Shown: piece after piece, positions 10,587 through 21,620 of the stretch
How the letters are laid out: every line of letters starts with the position of its first letter
Position numbering within the stretch: the first letter of the stretch is position 1
Assembly: GCA_033239125.1 (NCBI GenBank)
Contig: BSWB01000001.1
Span: forward strand, 55,767,501 to 55,831,500
Source: Fagopyrum homotropicum
Taxonomy: Eukaryota > Streptophyta > Magnoliopsida > Caryophyllales > Polygonaceae
Direction of reading: 5' to 3'
DNA length: 64,000 nt
Translations under genes and position numbers: made by a program
The notes under the pieces: generated by a model
What the model saw: only the letters and a program-made list of their open reading frames with translations
What the model was told of the DNA's origin: nothing
Database searches by the model: none

Positions 10587-12059
10587 TACGTGCCACCACC
10601 ACCACCACCGGATCGTGACTATTGAGAGCTGCAGGATTTTCTTTATTATTTTTATGCAGTTCAGCTATTTATCCGGTGAGTACTTTTATCCTTTAGACTT
10701 ATTTAGACCCACTGGGACAGTGTGTCCCAAGTATGGGGTATTTGATGTATGACTTTATTGGCCGGATATTTATATTTATGCTTCACTTCTGCATTTATAT
10801 GTTTATTAGAGGTTGCATGCATACTTACAGGTTATTTGATTGAGAAAAACGTCGAAACTGAAAAAAACAGGTTTTAAAAAAAAAATTTTGACCTCGACCG
10901 GGGCAGTTCTGGCCGAACGAGGCGTTTCACCTCGATTGACCTAAGAACACCTCGACCGAGGTGGGTTAACTGAGAGTTTTCGAAAACGATTTTTGTGTTA
11001 CTTATCTGGATATGATCTCAGTGAAGATCTCATTTACTAACTGGTTTTAAATTCTTTATGTGTTTGAAAGGTTTTATAATATGTTTAAGTTGCTAAATGC
11101 TTTGTTTGAAATTATTGGCATATTTGATACTTTGTTTTTATCTAAATTATGTTGAATTTGAAGGTTGACACCACATTATGAGTTCTCTCACTTTCTTCCT
11201 GGAAAGACCAAGGCAATTCATTCTTCTCTCTTCTTCTTCTTAATCATGCTTAGCCCCTCATATACATTTTGCCTCCCTTTACCTATCCGGGAATTTGGAA
11301 GCAAGCGAAGTGGTGAAAGCAAGTGAAGTTAAAATTGAGAAGTTGGCTGGAAGTGAAAGTGTTAGAAAGTAATAATAGGTTTGGGGAAGTCAATCATGAA
11401 GATGAGTAACTCGGCACCATTCACATAGCCGGGTGTTTGTGTCTTGCCAAAGTCGGATTGAGCGATATTCCTAACGGGTCATGGTATGTGCATCAAGGGT
11501 TTGATGCATCTCAAGAAATTGATGATTGCTGATTTCCTAGGCTTCGGTTATTGTGCACCTCTGTCCATGCATCCCAAAAAGTAAAGTAAAAAGAAAAAGT
11601 GTGAAATAAGCAAAGCTTATGGGTGGAAGATGTTGCAAGTCAAAGTGAAGTGAAGATCATCCTTTTCCCGGATTCTAGCACCACATTACCTTACATACAT
11701 CCATACCCTACACGTTTCTTGACCTTTCTTTTGGGAAGCCCTTGAGACCTTGAGTTTGTTGATTGACTTAGTGGTTTAAATTGGATTATGCATGATTAAT
11801 TTTGATAATTATGACTTATTATGCATTCTATGATTTTATGCAAAGATGAACAACTTTCTTATATTTTTAAAATGTTTCGAACACACATTGATTTTAAATT
11901 CCATGAAGTATTCTCTTAGAGTGATCTATGATTATAGCACACCATAAAAATGTTTTTGAAAGACTTTTCATTGATTTTCTTGACTATTAATCCATTCTAT
12001 CTTGTCTTCTATATGCGGAACTTGCTTGGGGACAAGCAAGGGCTAAGTATGGGGTATTT
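10587..12059 (+). other. Athila-2 3' untranslated region and polypurine tract
   Basis: Non-coding, starting with a (CCA)n run at about 10591. A PPT-like CCCAAGTATGGGGTATTTGATG occurs at about 10725-10745 and palindromes at about 10895-10961. The functional polypurine tract lies directly before the LTR (12028-12059: GGGGACAAGCAAGGGC and AGTATGGGGTATT), as in other Athila elements. The 20-40 residue ORFs here look spurious. Confidence 0.7.
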
Positions 12060-13810
12060 TGATAGCATGAATTATAGTCTATATTTTGGGGTTTGTTTGG
12101 ACGTTTTATCTTTCATTATCTGCATGTTTGTATGTATATTATGTGATTATATTACCATTTCATCTACCTTTGCGAGAATCGAGGTCTACACCTAGTTTTG
12201 TTGTAATCGTAGGTAAAATGGCACGTTTTGCATCAAAAAGGAGCTATGGAGTCATTTGAGCTACATTGAGGAACATAAGGAACCATCCAGGAAGCATAGT
12301 TATGGATTTAAGATTCACTTTGGACCAGTTTTGAGAGATTTCACATTCAGTTGTGACTCACCTCAGTTGACCACAGATTCACCTCGACCGAGGTGATCCA
12401 GGGAAGTCGACTCGACCGAGGAGAATACCTAGGACGCGGCGAGAATATTTTATTCTTGGCTGAGATCTTTTATCTTTGGAAAGTGATCTTATATTTTTGG
12501 GCTTGGTTCCTGGAAGGAAGAAGATATATTAGATCTTATATTTTACCTATTTTTTATGGGAAGAGATCTTTTCTAAGATATCTTATCTTTGGAGGGTTAT
12601 TTTCCTATAAAAAGGGTTGGATTTCCACAAATCCAACATCATGCTATACCATCGATCAGAGTTTACACAACGCAGCAGCCATACTCCAGTTGGGAGATTT
12701 GAAGAACCTTTTTGAAGGTTGAAGGAAGATTGAAGATTGTAGCTTTTATAGCTTTTGGAAGGTTTTCTTGTAAGATTACCTTAGATTCTCTTCCTAGTTG
12801 TCTTGCTTGTTGGATTTATATCCAAAGAACGCTTTGTTGTGATTTTTGATTCAGTTATTGAACTCTTTTCATTAAATTCTTCTTGTTCAAATATTCACCT
12901 TCTTCCCATATACTTGATTAATACTTTCATGATGATGAGTGGCTAATTTCCTTGTGTGATTCTAGGGTGATTGGCTGAAGGTTGTGGGAAAAACGATGAT
13001 AGAATAATCTTAGATTCCAGTAGGATCCTGAAAGTTCGAGTTTCTAACCTTAACCCCAAGCATCTCGTTCAGTCGATGAACATCTCGGCCGGGGTGGAAT
13101 TTGGCTGACCGAGGTGACTTATCTGATCCTAAACTGAGAGTTAAGTGTTAGAGTTTGCAAAATCCTATCCTTATTATACCTTTCCTGGTTCAATGCAAGC
13201 TTAGGATGAGACTTACCCGGTAATTCCTTAGTTTGTGTGCCTAAGATCATAAGTGTAGGTAATAAAGGTTTATCCTTTATTGGGGTTTGAGTGTGCTTTC
13301 ATCCCATCTTCGTGAGTTAGCCTGAGACTTACCCGGTAAAGGTTGATTCTATTCCCTTAGATGGTATGTTAGTTTGAGGTTATAGTTCTTTATCTTGATT
13401 CCTTGAGACTTACCCGGTAATAGGAGTTACGGTTTAGGATTAGTGAGTAGCGAGACTTACCCGGTGAACTATTCCACTTTAGAAACGCCTTCCCTACGTA
13501 AAAAACCTCAGCTTTGTCCGCTTATCTTTAGATCTTGAGTTGGAACCACAACTAGATGCTTTAATCCCTAGAACTGCATGTTTGCTTTATTGACTTCTTA
13601 TTCATCTTTGATTGTTTTAATTGCCTTTGTGGTTAGTATTCACATAAGCATACCGTAATTGGACTTTGTTTCACTAAGTCCCTGTGATCGACCCCTGGAA
13701 TTCCTTGTTTTTACTACGATTGACCCGTACACTGCGGGTTCGCATCCTTGTTTTAAGCTTAAGTCTAGGGTTATAAATTTAAAGCTTGTACACACCGTTT
13801 GGAGCGAACA
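12060..13810 (+). repeat. Athila-2 3' LTR (1751 bp)
   Basis: Starts TGATAGCATGAATTATAG directly after the polypurine tract and ends TTTGGAGCGAACA. The ends are fixed independently by the solo LTR copy at 35117-36989, which begins and ends with the same sequence. It carries CCTCGACCGAGG motifs at 12382 and 12410 and variants at about 13085-13110, and four TTACCCGGTAA-type palindromes at 13213, 13329, 13410 and 13457. Confidence 0.92.
12605..12612 (+). promoter_or_regulatory. LTR TATA box of Athila-2
   Basis: TATAAAAA in CCTATAAAAAGGGTTGG, about 545 bp into the LTR. The same place in the solo LTR reads TATATAAAGG (35764), so the site is conserved between copies. It follows the palindrome cluster by about 200 bp. 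Confidence 0.6.
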
Positions 13811-13812
13811 TA

Positions 13813-13938
13813 ACTCACGGTATAATATCGGTCGATTTTGTGAGAACACGTAATAATCTATCCGATCACTTAACCAAGAGCTTGGCTAGGGACTTAGTTC
13901 AAAAGTCGGCCAAGGGGATGGGGTTAACGACCTAAATT
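13813..13938 (+). pseudogene. pol: Copia RNase H C-terminal fragment
   Basis: About 40 codons with the typical Copia polyprotein ending: VDFV, then a (A/S)DxLTK motif (SDHLTKSL at 13861-13884), then KGMGL. It is truncated at its 5' side by the Athila-2 insertion and was probably the last part of an intact polyprotein before that event. Its frame is open up to the natural stop. Confidence 0.7.
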
Positions 13939-14473
13939 GAAAACGACTTGTCGTGGGACACCCAATTCGCCTATGGCTTGATGTCTTAGCTGAATTCAAT
14001 GAGGAAAGCCCATTCCAAGAAGTTGTGAGCATAAAATGTCCATCCAAGGTAATGCTTTATGCCTATATAATATGTATAGTTTGAAATATGTAATTTCTTA
14101 ACAACTCTTTTGAAAAATTGTAATTATAGGTGCAAGATCAAAAGAGAGTTGGGTACGTGAACGTGAAGTGTCAAGGCTTCTTCAAAGTAGTAGACGGTCG
14201 ACTCGCCTATATGTTCATTAAAGGATTAGGACACAATAGCATTTAAATGTGTCATTTATTTGTAAAGGAAATGTAAATATCGTGTATGTTGCTTTCATGT
14301 ACTTAATCAAGTTAAGTGATTCAATCCATTAGGACACCACATTTCTTTAGTGAAGAATGTGTAATTATACTAATTCAATAAATTCAATCGAAAGATATTT
14401 ATGATTATGCGAATATTTTGTTTGGATGTATGTCTATTAAAAGTTTTTTGACTTTGCTCAAATGGGGGAGGAA

Positions 14474-15785
14474 TGTTGGAGATTTGGGCTAAGTCTTCAT
14501 TGTAACCGTTGAGCTTGTCTTAAGACAAGGTGCAATGAGTTGTTCACATGTGTGTCACTATGGTCCGGGTTGCGGGAGGCAAGCCAAGTGACCGGCACTA
14601 AGAACAACTAGTATTATAAGGGGAGTTGAATCAAAGTAAGGTGATTCACGACAAGGTCAACTTGTGGTAGATTTTACAAGGCCAAAGTTTGGGGCTTGTT
14701 AGCTACATTTTATCGGCACATCTTTGGTTCTTAGGCCTTATATTTGCTAAAGAATATGTGGTTAAAAATTGGGAGCAATCCAAGCTCAAATGCTTAGTGA
14801 ATGTCAATGAAGCAGCTAGTGAGCTTCTTTAGGAGCTACACTAGCTTGAGCTAAGACATTGAGTATTTGTGGATCTTGGAGCTTACCCTAGCTATATTAA
14901 AGTGAATGAAGCTCATTGGAAGTGTTTGAATCAAGAAAAATAAGCTAGCTCTAAGCTAGCTCCGGGTAGCGGTTTTGGGCTCCCTATGTGGGCCTCGGGC
15001 CTCGGGCTTTCTAGGGCTTCAAGGCCCATCTTCCAAGTAACTTCCATAACCGATTTTAACCACTTTAAACTTCCCAAAACCGTGGCCCCGTATGCCTATA
15101 AAAGGGAGAGCCATTTGCACTTGATTTTACATTCGTCTTTGCAACAATAAAGCTTTTAGTTCCATTGGATAGGCCTTCTTATAAGCTTGTTTGCAAAACT
15201 CGAAAGACCAGTATAGTTCCTTTGTATTGACAAAGGATAGGCATCCATCATAGTTTGGTTTTGTATTGACAAAACCTAGGAATACCCTTTCTACAAAGTA
15301 AGACAAGTAAGTCTCTTACTTATTCTTTGTAACGTGTAACGTTTTATCCCACTAAGGTATGTTGGATATTCCGGTGTAGGGGAGATTACACTTAGAAGGA
15401 AAATTCATTTATGAATGACTCATTACATTATCCAAATCAATGGTTTTAACATATAACAACCGGTTTATAAGACGTGCAATTGAACTTAACTTCTATTAGA
15501 GTTTTGTCTACTCCTTTTCGGAGATTACAAACTCTTGGTTGAGTTTTGTCTACTCCTTTGGAGATTACAAACTCTTTTTGGTTGAGTTTTATCTACTCCT
15601 TTGGAGACTACAAACTCTTGGTTGAGTTTTGTCTACTCCTTTGTGGAGATTACAAACCCGTGGTTAATAACTTGTTTTTAGTTCAAGATAATTATATTAA
15701 TTTGATTGGCAATTGGGAGAACCGTCTACTCACATAAGTGAGACTACGGCCCTTTTGTCTAAAACCGGACACCGAAATTCCAACA
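14474..15785 (+). repeat. Copia 3' LTR (1312 bp) with internal ~42-bp tandem repeat
   Basis: The terminal inverted repeat is TGTTGGA (14474) ... TTCCAACA (15785). A TATA box, TATAAAAG, is at 15097-15104. Four tandem copies of a unit GAGTTTTGTCTACTCCTTT-GGAGATTACAAACTC-TTGGTT lie at about 15498-15660. The host flank after the LTR starts CCTAT. Confidence 0.85.
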
Positions 15786-16026
15786 CCTATCACTTTCAGT
15801 TACACAATGTAATATCCAATAGAACATTTTTTATATATGTGGTGTGATATTATTAAATAGCAAAGCCCTAATAAAAAAGCAAAGCTTGTTCCATGCCCAA
15901 CTTCCCTTCACCGTCAAGCTCCGTCCTCCTCGTCTCTCGGCCATGACGATCAAATTGAGCGGTCGACTGCCTTCCTCTATCAAAATCACACGGCCCAAAC
16001 TTGCGGTCTCGACCTCTCTCCCTGAC

Positions 16027-16311
16027 ATGGCAACTCGGTCCCTACCTAACTCAGTAAGCCGACTCGTGAGCTCATCGACTCATCATCACCAACGGAACCA
16101 AGATCACCTCCATCAATCCAATTCAGACACCAAAATCCCTAGTCAAGCTCTAGGCAAAGAAAATGCTCGTACTGAAGAGAACGATAATGCCTCCGATGAT
16201 GGAGATGATGAGCATGTGAACAAGGATACTGACAAGATCGGCGGTCCTAGAGGTCTCGAGCCGACTCGCTATGGAGACTAGAAGAAAGGAGGTAGCTGCT
16301 CCGATTTCTAG
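16027..16311 (+). pseudogene. SDHAF4-like (succinate dehydrogenase assembly factor 4) pseudogene
   Basis: SDHAF4 is a small mitochondrial-matrix protein that helps flavinylated SDHA assemble into complex II. The ATG at 16027 (MATRSLPNSVSRLVSSS) gives a basic, Ser-rich presequence-like N-terminus. It is followed by an acidic middle (NDNASDDGDDE) and the family signature near the C-terminus, GGPRGLEPTRYGD. The signature should continue with W-E-[RK]-x-G-R-C-S-D-F. Here the Trp codon is TAG (16279-16281), after which the frame still reads KKGGSCSDF to an ancestral TAG at 16309-16311. GPEPT has also become GLEPT. No intron is visible, so it may be a retrocopy. It lies next to a Copia LTR. I read it as a pseudogene lacking the conserved tail. 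A truncated product is possible but unlikely to work. Confidence 0.75.
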
Positions 16312-17411
16312 GCTAATGTTTCCGTTCAAGCTTCTAGTCCCATTCTGATTATTTGTGTTGCGATATTTGTTTATTCGCGGCTCTATATTGATTGATTGTT
16401 TTGAAGTTGAGTTGTGGTTGATTCTAATTTACGTAATTCCTAATAAATTGTGTTTTTAAATTCCCTATTTACCCCTTAATTAAGTGTATGTAGAAATAAA
16501 ATTAATCTAAAATTAATTGGGGTAAAGTTTGTATCTTAAATACAGTAAAGACCCCATTATGACAATCTTCTCAAGAAAAATTGGGTTTGGGACCCGAAAT
16601 CTAAATTGTATTTAATCAATTCCGCACTTAAACCCCAAAATCGAAACTAAATTATCTATTTTTGTTTTCTAAATGACCCAATTAATTTCACACCAAAAGT
16701 ACGGAATTGTGTAATTTTATAAATAAAATATATAGTTCAAATTACCAGTTGTAAAAACCTAATACATGTAAAATTATCAAAATTAAGTAGTTAACTTTTA
16801 ATAGAAAATAATACAGAAAAAACAACAGTCGAAAATTTAAATTATTCTGTAGTTAGCTATTTTGATACGATTCATAAAAACATAATAAAAAATAAAGTAG
16901 TGATAAATTCTTATACGAATATTTGAATTTTAAAAGAAGAAAAGAATTTAAAATTCTAACTTAAAAACCAACAAACTAGTTTATAACTAATTATTTGAAC
17001 ATAAAATTTAATAGTATAACATAAAAATCATGGAATCAAAAGTGACATGAAATGTTTTTTCATGTGAACCTACATTTACCATTTACACAAAGAAATAGTA
17101 GTTTAATTGCGCGTGCGCAAATACAATGAAGCTCCGTTTAATAGTCTAGCACTTACACCGCACAAACCAAAGGCGTTCTAACCCCTCCCAGAATCCCGAT
17201 AAAAAAGCATAGTGTTTTGTAAAAATGGTATTCAAGTACCCTCCGCTCATGCCGAGTGAGCCCAAAACCCCTCCTAGTGATCCCAAAAAATTACGCCTAC
17301 ACAACATAGTGTGTTTGCACAAATTTTGGCCAAGCATATGCCATCCAACACAACCCCATTGCCATAACTTTTAAAAAATGAAACTCCAGTTTCACATAAA
17401 TAACATCTAGA
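16312..17411. other. AT-rich intergenic DNA
   Basis: Starts with the probable old 3' UTR of the SDHAF4 pseudogene (an AATAAA-like TAATAAATTG at about 16441). After that I see no ORF, RNA gene or element ends. Confidence 0.5.
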
Positions 17412-17793
17412 TAGTGCTGCACATGTTTGGACCGGACTAGAAATTATGGTTCGCTTCGATCCTGAACTGTAACTATAAAAATCTGGTCCGGTCGGGTCCA
17501 TAATATTACGATCCAGTCCTGAACCGTAATGTTCCCGTCCGGACGGTAGTTTACATTTTAATTATATTTGAACAAGAAGAGTATCCGGTCCGGTCCAAAC
17601 CGGACCGGATCGGATTTAATCCATAGTAAAAACATATTTTTTTAAAAAATAAAGCGGTTCGGATCGGGCCGTATTGGACCGGACCCTAAAAATCCGGTCC
17701 GGTCCCTGGACCGTTTCATACTAGCAATGAAATGGTCCGGTCCGGTCCGAGAGTTTACGGTCTAGTCCGGTCCGGACCATTTAAAAAGCCTTA
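17412..17793. mobile_element. Small non-autonomous hAT-like element with CCGGTCCGG subterminal repeats
   Basis: The left end, TAGTGCTGCACATGTTTGG, and the right end (reverse complement TAAGGCTTTTTAAATGG) are short imperfect inverted repeats that both run into GGACCGGACTAG. The interior is packed with GGTCCGG/CCGGACC motifs in both orientations (for example 17590-17615 and 17690-17775). Dense subterminal motifs of this kind are typical hAT transposase-binding sites. The flanking 8-mers CATCTAGA (17404) and CATCATAT (17794) share only part of their sequence, so the target duplication is decayed and the exact ends are tentative. There is no transposase. Confidence 0.55.
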
Positions 17794-17856
17794 CATCATA
17801 TAGTAGACACTCTTTTGTGGCTTAAAACAAATAAAACAATTTTAATCCAAATCTTG

Positions 17857-17857
<1 letters not shown>

Positions 17858-17889
<32 letters not shown>
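17858..17889 (+). repeat. (ATT)n microsatellite
   Basis: Ten or so uninterrupted ATT units. Confidence 0.95.
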
Positions 17890-18329
17890 GTTCATGGTTG
17901 ATATATTTCCATTCTAAGAAATATGTTAAAAGAAGTGGTAATTGGTTAGTTATATGGTAAATTAGGTTTTCTCAGTGAGTAAATATTTCGTATAAAAAAT
18001 TATGGGCATTAGGAATGTAAGTGTCTTTGCATCCACAGCATGTGAATATGTGTCCACAAAATCCACCCCAAGCTTTTCTTTTTCTGATCATTATGTTTCC
18101 ATATGATATCAACATTCGTCCATTGGTTGAGCATCATTGTCCTCTCTTCATACATGACTTAAATAAGGCATCCAACGACTAACATCATCTCGATAGCACC
18201 ATTAACATCCCAATATTTATTTGAATATCCTTTCCATTACTTTCGTATTCAATACATGAAGCTACAAAAATTAACAAAAATTGTGTTTATTTAGCTATTA
18301 CAATTGAATGTTAGTGATATTTCAAAATA

Positions 18330-18565
18330 ACCATTCACTATTCATTTTCAAATGGTTTATTCGGTTCTATATAAATTACAATTGTAAATGATTTGTTCGG
18401 TTCCGAAAGATTTTTTGTAATTCGGTTTCAAACGGTTCCACTCATAAAATTATAGGAACTGAACCGTATATCTAAAACGGTTCGGTTCCTTAAACGATTT
18501 CATTCCTAAAAAGTATATGAACCGAACCGTATAATTAAAATGGTTCAGATTCTGATTCCAAAAAA
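18330..18565. repeat. Cluster of GGTTCGG/CCGAACC motifs, probably a second decayed hAT-like element
   Basis: Motifs such as GGTTCGGTTCC and GAACCGAACCGTAT recur in both orientations (about 18361, 18425, 18455, 18480, 18520, 18538). The density resembles subterminal repeats, but I cannot define ends or a target duplication. Confidence 0.35.
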
Positions 18566-19562
18566 AAAATCATTGTTTTGTTTAGGAATCATTTAACAAA
18601 AATAAAATAATGTTTATATATTATTATACTTAAATTGATTCAAATATATATCAATAAAGAATCAGAAAATTATAATTACATGTATAACTTATATTATTAT
18701 TTGATATTTTTTACATAAATTATTCATCTCTTTTTGCCAAAACTATTTCTAGAATTGAATATATTATAAAGTCACCATAGACAAACATACATGTGAAAAC
18801 ATATACGCAATATATTTTGAAAATCTCATTGTATTGTTTTACATTTTACACAAGAAACAATCAAATAATATCAAAGCATAAATGATAAGATATGTAATCA
18901 TCATTGGAGATTTATGATAATGTAAATTAATTTCACTAGATTGTTATCGTTTGTTTTCTTTATAAAGCATTACACTGAAATTTGAACAAGATTGTTCTTA
19001 ACAAAAAACATGTTATAGATGAACCCAAAATGCATTAACTTGAAATCCGAATAACTGACCGGCATGAACCCAAAAACATTAACAAACCTGAATGAACATG
19101 AACGGTGTGATTTTTTCTAAAATGCAACCTAAAATAAATGTAATTTGACTTCACCCGAACATACCCAAAAGACAAGTTGATGAAGCAAGCCCATCGAATC
19201 GATAAGGCTAGGATTAATCAAGTCAAACATCAAGATAGTTCAGGGGTAACGAATTTAGAATATGATGTGTTACTAAGATGTGTACCACACAGTTGGTCCA
19301 CTAAAATTAGTCTGACAACAAAGTCACCATTGAACCTTTCAACAAGAGCATGATAAATATAAAGCAAAACACCCAATCATTATACTAAAAACAAATTAGT
19401 TAATGCCAACTTCAAACCATACAAAAATAAAAATACAAAGGCAAACAACCCCACAACTCAAATTCAACAACCCGAAAACTCGAGATCAAGACACAATAAC
19501 CTTCCCAAAATCCGTAGCGATAACTCCGCCTTGATTATGGATTGTCGTATGTGAATGTTGGA

Positions 19563-19568
<6 letters not shown>
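18566..19568. other. AT-rich intergenic DNA
   Basis: No ORF of note, no repeats and no RNA gene recognised. Confidence 0.45.

Positions 19569-19646
<78 letters not shown>
19569..19646. repeat. (TA)n microsatellite, left flank of TIR element
   Basis: An uninterrupted TA tract of about 39 units ending directly at GGGTCCAGTTCC, the left terminus of the element at 19647. Confidence 0.95.
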
Positions 19647-19650
<4 letters not shown>

Positions 19651-20855
19651 CCAGTTCCGGTGAGGAGGACCCTTGCAGATAGGAATGAGGAGAGCCCTGG
19701 TGGTGACATGTGGCATGCCACATCACCAATTTTTTTTCCAGATTTTCTTTTTGTAAATAAAAATTGGTGTTCATATATTTATAAGTATGTGTTCATTTTT
19801 AAAAGAGTCATTGTTCATGTTTTATTAATAAATGTTTATTTTTTTTATCAACGCTAACTATTCATTTTTTAACATTAATTGTTCATTTTTGTATTTTTTT
19901 TAAAACATTTTTTCGGATTTTTGTTTGAAAATTATTTTATTCTTTCAAATCGTGTTAATAAAATATGATGTTCATTTTTTTACGGGTATGTATTCATTTT
20001 TTTACAGTTATGGTGTTTATAATATGATGTTCATTTCTTTTTTGAAAATTATATCTTTCTTTATAATCGTGTTTATAATACTCAGAGATCGATTACATAA
20101 AAAATTGTGAAATCAAAGAGAATACAAGACGATTCAGGTTTTGTTTCTTCGAATTTCTACTCTCACTATTTAGATTTTCATTCTTAAGGTTTAGGTTTCA
20201 TTATGATTGATGTTTGTGTTCGAAATCATATTTGTTTGCATCATTTTGTGCTTGATAAGTTCGATTGAGAAAATACACGTATATACATATGTTGAGTTGG
20301 TCTAATAGCTCCAATTGAATAATCTATATGTTCCTTTTAGTGTGCACACAAACTGTTCGGCAAAATGCCTTATAGAAAAATAGTTTATTATATTTACAGG
20401 AACAATGACATAAAAAGTATGAACACTGACGAATAAAAACATGAACAATGACGTATAAAAGTATGAACATCAATGAGTTATCTATAACTTTGACACATAC
20501 ATAACATATTATGATCATCTTTTAACGTTTTGTGATGAGTTTTTTTATTTTTTGTGGTTATATATTGTAAATGAACATCTATGCATTATAAAATGAACAC
20601 AAAAGAATAAATGGACATGACACTTTGATAAATAAAAATACTATGAACATCGATGTATAAAAGCATGAACAATGACATATAAAAGTATGAACACCGATGA
20701 CTATTTTGAACGTAAGGGTATTTTTTCAGATTTCAAGTCAATTTACAAAAATGCCATTAATGATGAGCGTGTGAGAGCCCTTGATTTAAATCCATCCAAT
20801 GGCTTACAGCCCTCCTAATTCCTATCTACAAGCTCTCTCCTCACTTGAACTAAAA

Positions 20856-20857
<2 letters not shown>
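19647..20857. mobile_element. 1.2 kb TIR element inserted in a (TA)n microsatellite
   Basis: The left end (GTGAGGAGGACCCTTGCAGA, then TAGGAATGAGGAG) and the reverse complement of the right end (GTGAGGAGAGAGCTTGTAGA, then TAGGAATTAGGAG) form an imperfect inverted repeat of about 50 bp. Each end abuts a long (TA)n tract. The interior has no transposase. The left half is rich in TTCATTTTT/TGTTCAT and the right half in ATGAACA(AT), so much of the element can fold back. Rice Micron elements are an established precedent for insertion into (TA)n. I do not claim the same family. Confidence 0.6.

Positions 20858-20948
<91 letters not shown>
20858..20948. repeat. (TA)n microsatellite, right flank of TIR element
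   Basis: A TA tract of about 45 units beginning directly after AAAATC, the right end of the element. Confidence 0.95.
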
Positions 20949-20951
<3 letters not shown>

Positions 20952-20959
20952 ATATATAT

Positions 20960-21620
20960 GCGGTTTTATAAACTAACAAATATCGATTATATTTCTAAAT
21001 TGCATATCTTTCTTTGTTTATTCAAATGTGTGCATGTCTTGACAAGTATTTCAAAGGAAGAACTCAAGCCTTGAAAAGCATTACAAAGGAAGGACTCGGC
21101 TAAGGGATTCACTACAAGACACGCACATCTACAACAACCAAAAGAGAATCTAGGAGAAGATCTTCAAGGGCTGACTAATCAAACAAGAAGATTTTCAACG
21201 AAAAAGAAGATAAGAAGATCTTGGCTCTTAAAGTGAAGATCTCCAACAACTTCTAAGTGAGAAGATATCGGGTATCTAAAGTGAAGATCTCCAACGGCTT
21301 CCAAGTGAGAAGATCTCGGATCTTAAGTGACGATCTTCAACGGCTTGATAAGATCTTCAAAAGGCTTAACTAGAAGATACGGTGAAGATCCTCAACAACC
21401 ATCAAGAGAGAAGATACGGTGAAGATCATCAACGTCTATCAATAGAAGATCTAGGGCTTGAGTTGAAGATCTTACAACGGCTACTTCACCTCAACCAAGC
21501 AACGTATTCTATTGAGAAATAGAAACGTTACAACGGCTATCTTACAACGGTTAAAGTAAATTTTCATAGAAGACTATAAATGAAGATGGGGATTGAAGAA
21601 GAATACAACAAATGTTAACA
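20960..21620 (+). repeat. SIRE-like Copia LTR fragment
   Basis: Contains many copies of GAAGATCT-(C/T)CAACGG and, at 21530-21600, a run (ACAACGGTTA ... CATAGAAGACTATAAATGAAGATG) that matches the reverse complement of the SIRE LTR at about 59815-59880, including its TATA region. It is thus a plus-strand partial LTR of the same or a sister family. The ends are not defined. Confidence 0.6.

Larger units (their letters stand above)
6962..13810 (+). mobile_element. Athila-type Ty3/gypsy retrotransposon (Athila-2), 3' half: integrase, env-like ORF, 3' LTR
   Basis: Plus-strand element whose 5' half is displaced off the window by the Athila-1 insertion at 6961/6962. Visible parts are the integrase end of pol, an Athila ORF3-type gene, a long 3' UTR, a polypurine tract and a 1751-bp LTR. 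It is inserted in the RNase H coding region of a Copia element. The putative 5-bp target duplication begins TAACT at 13811. A solo LTR of the same family occurs at 35117-36989. Confidence 0.88.
13811..15785 (+). mobile_element. Copia retrotransposon 3' end (RNase H tail, UTR, 3' LTR)
   Basis: Starts at the Athila-2 insertion junction. 13813-13938 reads as the C-terminal end of a Copia RNase H domain (GIISVDFVRTRNNLSDHLTKSLAR ... KGMGL), then stops. An AT-rich UTR with no ORF follows, ending in a polypurine tract, AATGGGGGAGGAA (14461-14473), directly before the LTR. The rest of the element lies beyond Athila-2, outside the window. Confidence 0.75.

Noticed and set aside
13209..13467. ACTTACC in the LTR repeat as a U1 snRNA 5'-end mimic, or its reverse complement GGGTAAGT as a splice donor
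   Set aside because: The match is only seven bases and is explained by the TTACCCGGTAA palindrome; no snRNA body follows.
15844..16026. N-terminal extension of the SDHAF4-like ORF (about 61 residues)
   Set aside because: Starts at an ATT/ATG upstream of a better presequence ATG at 16027 and makes the protein longer than the family; probably 5' UTR.
19569..21074. ORFs of Tyr-Ile repeats across the TA tracts
   Set aside because: Artefact of translating (TA)n microsatellites.
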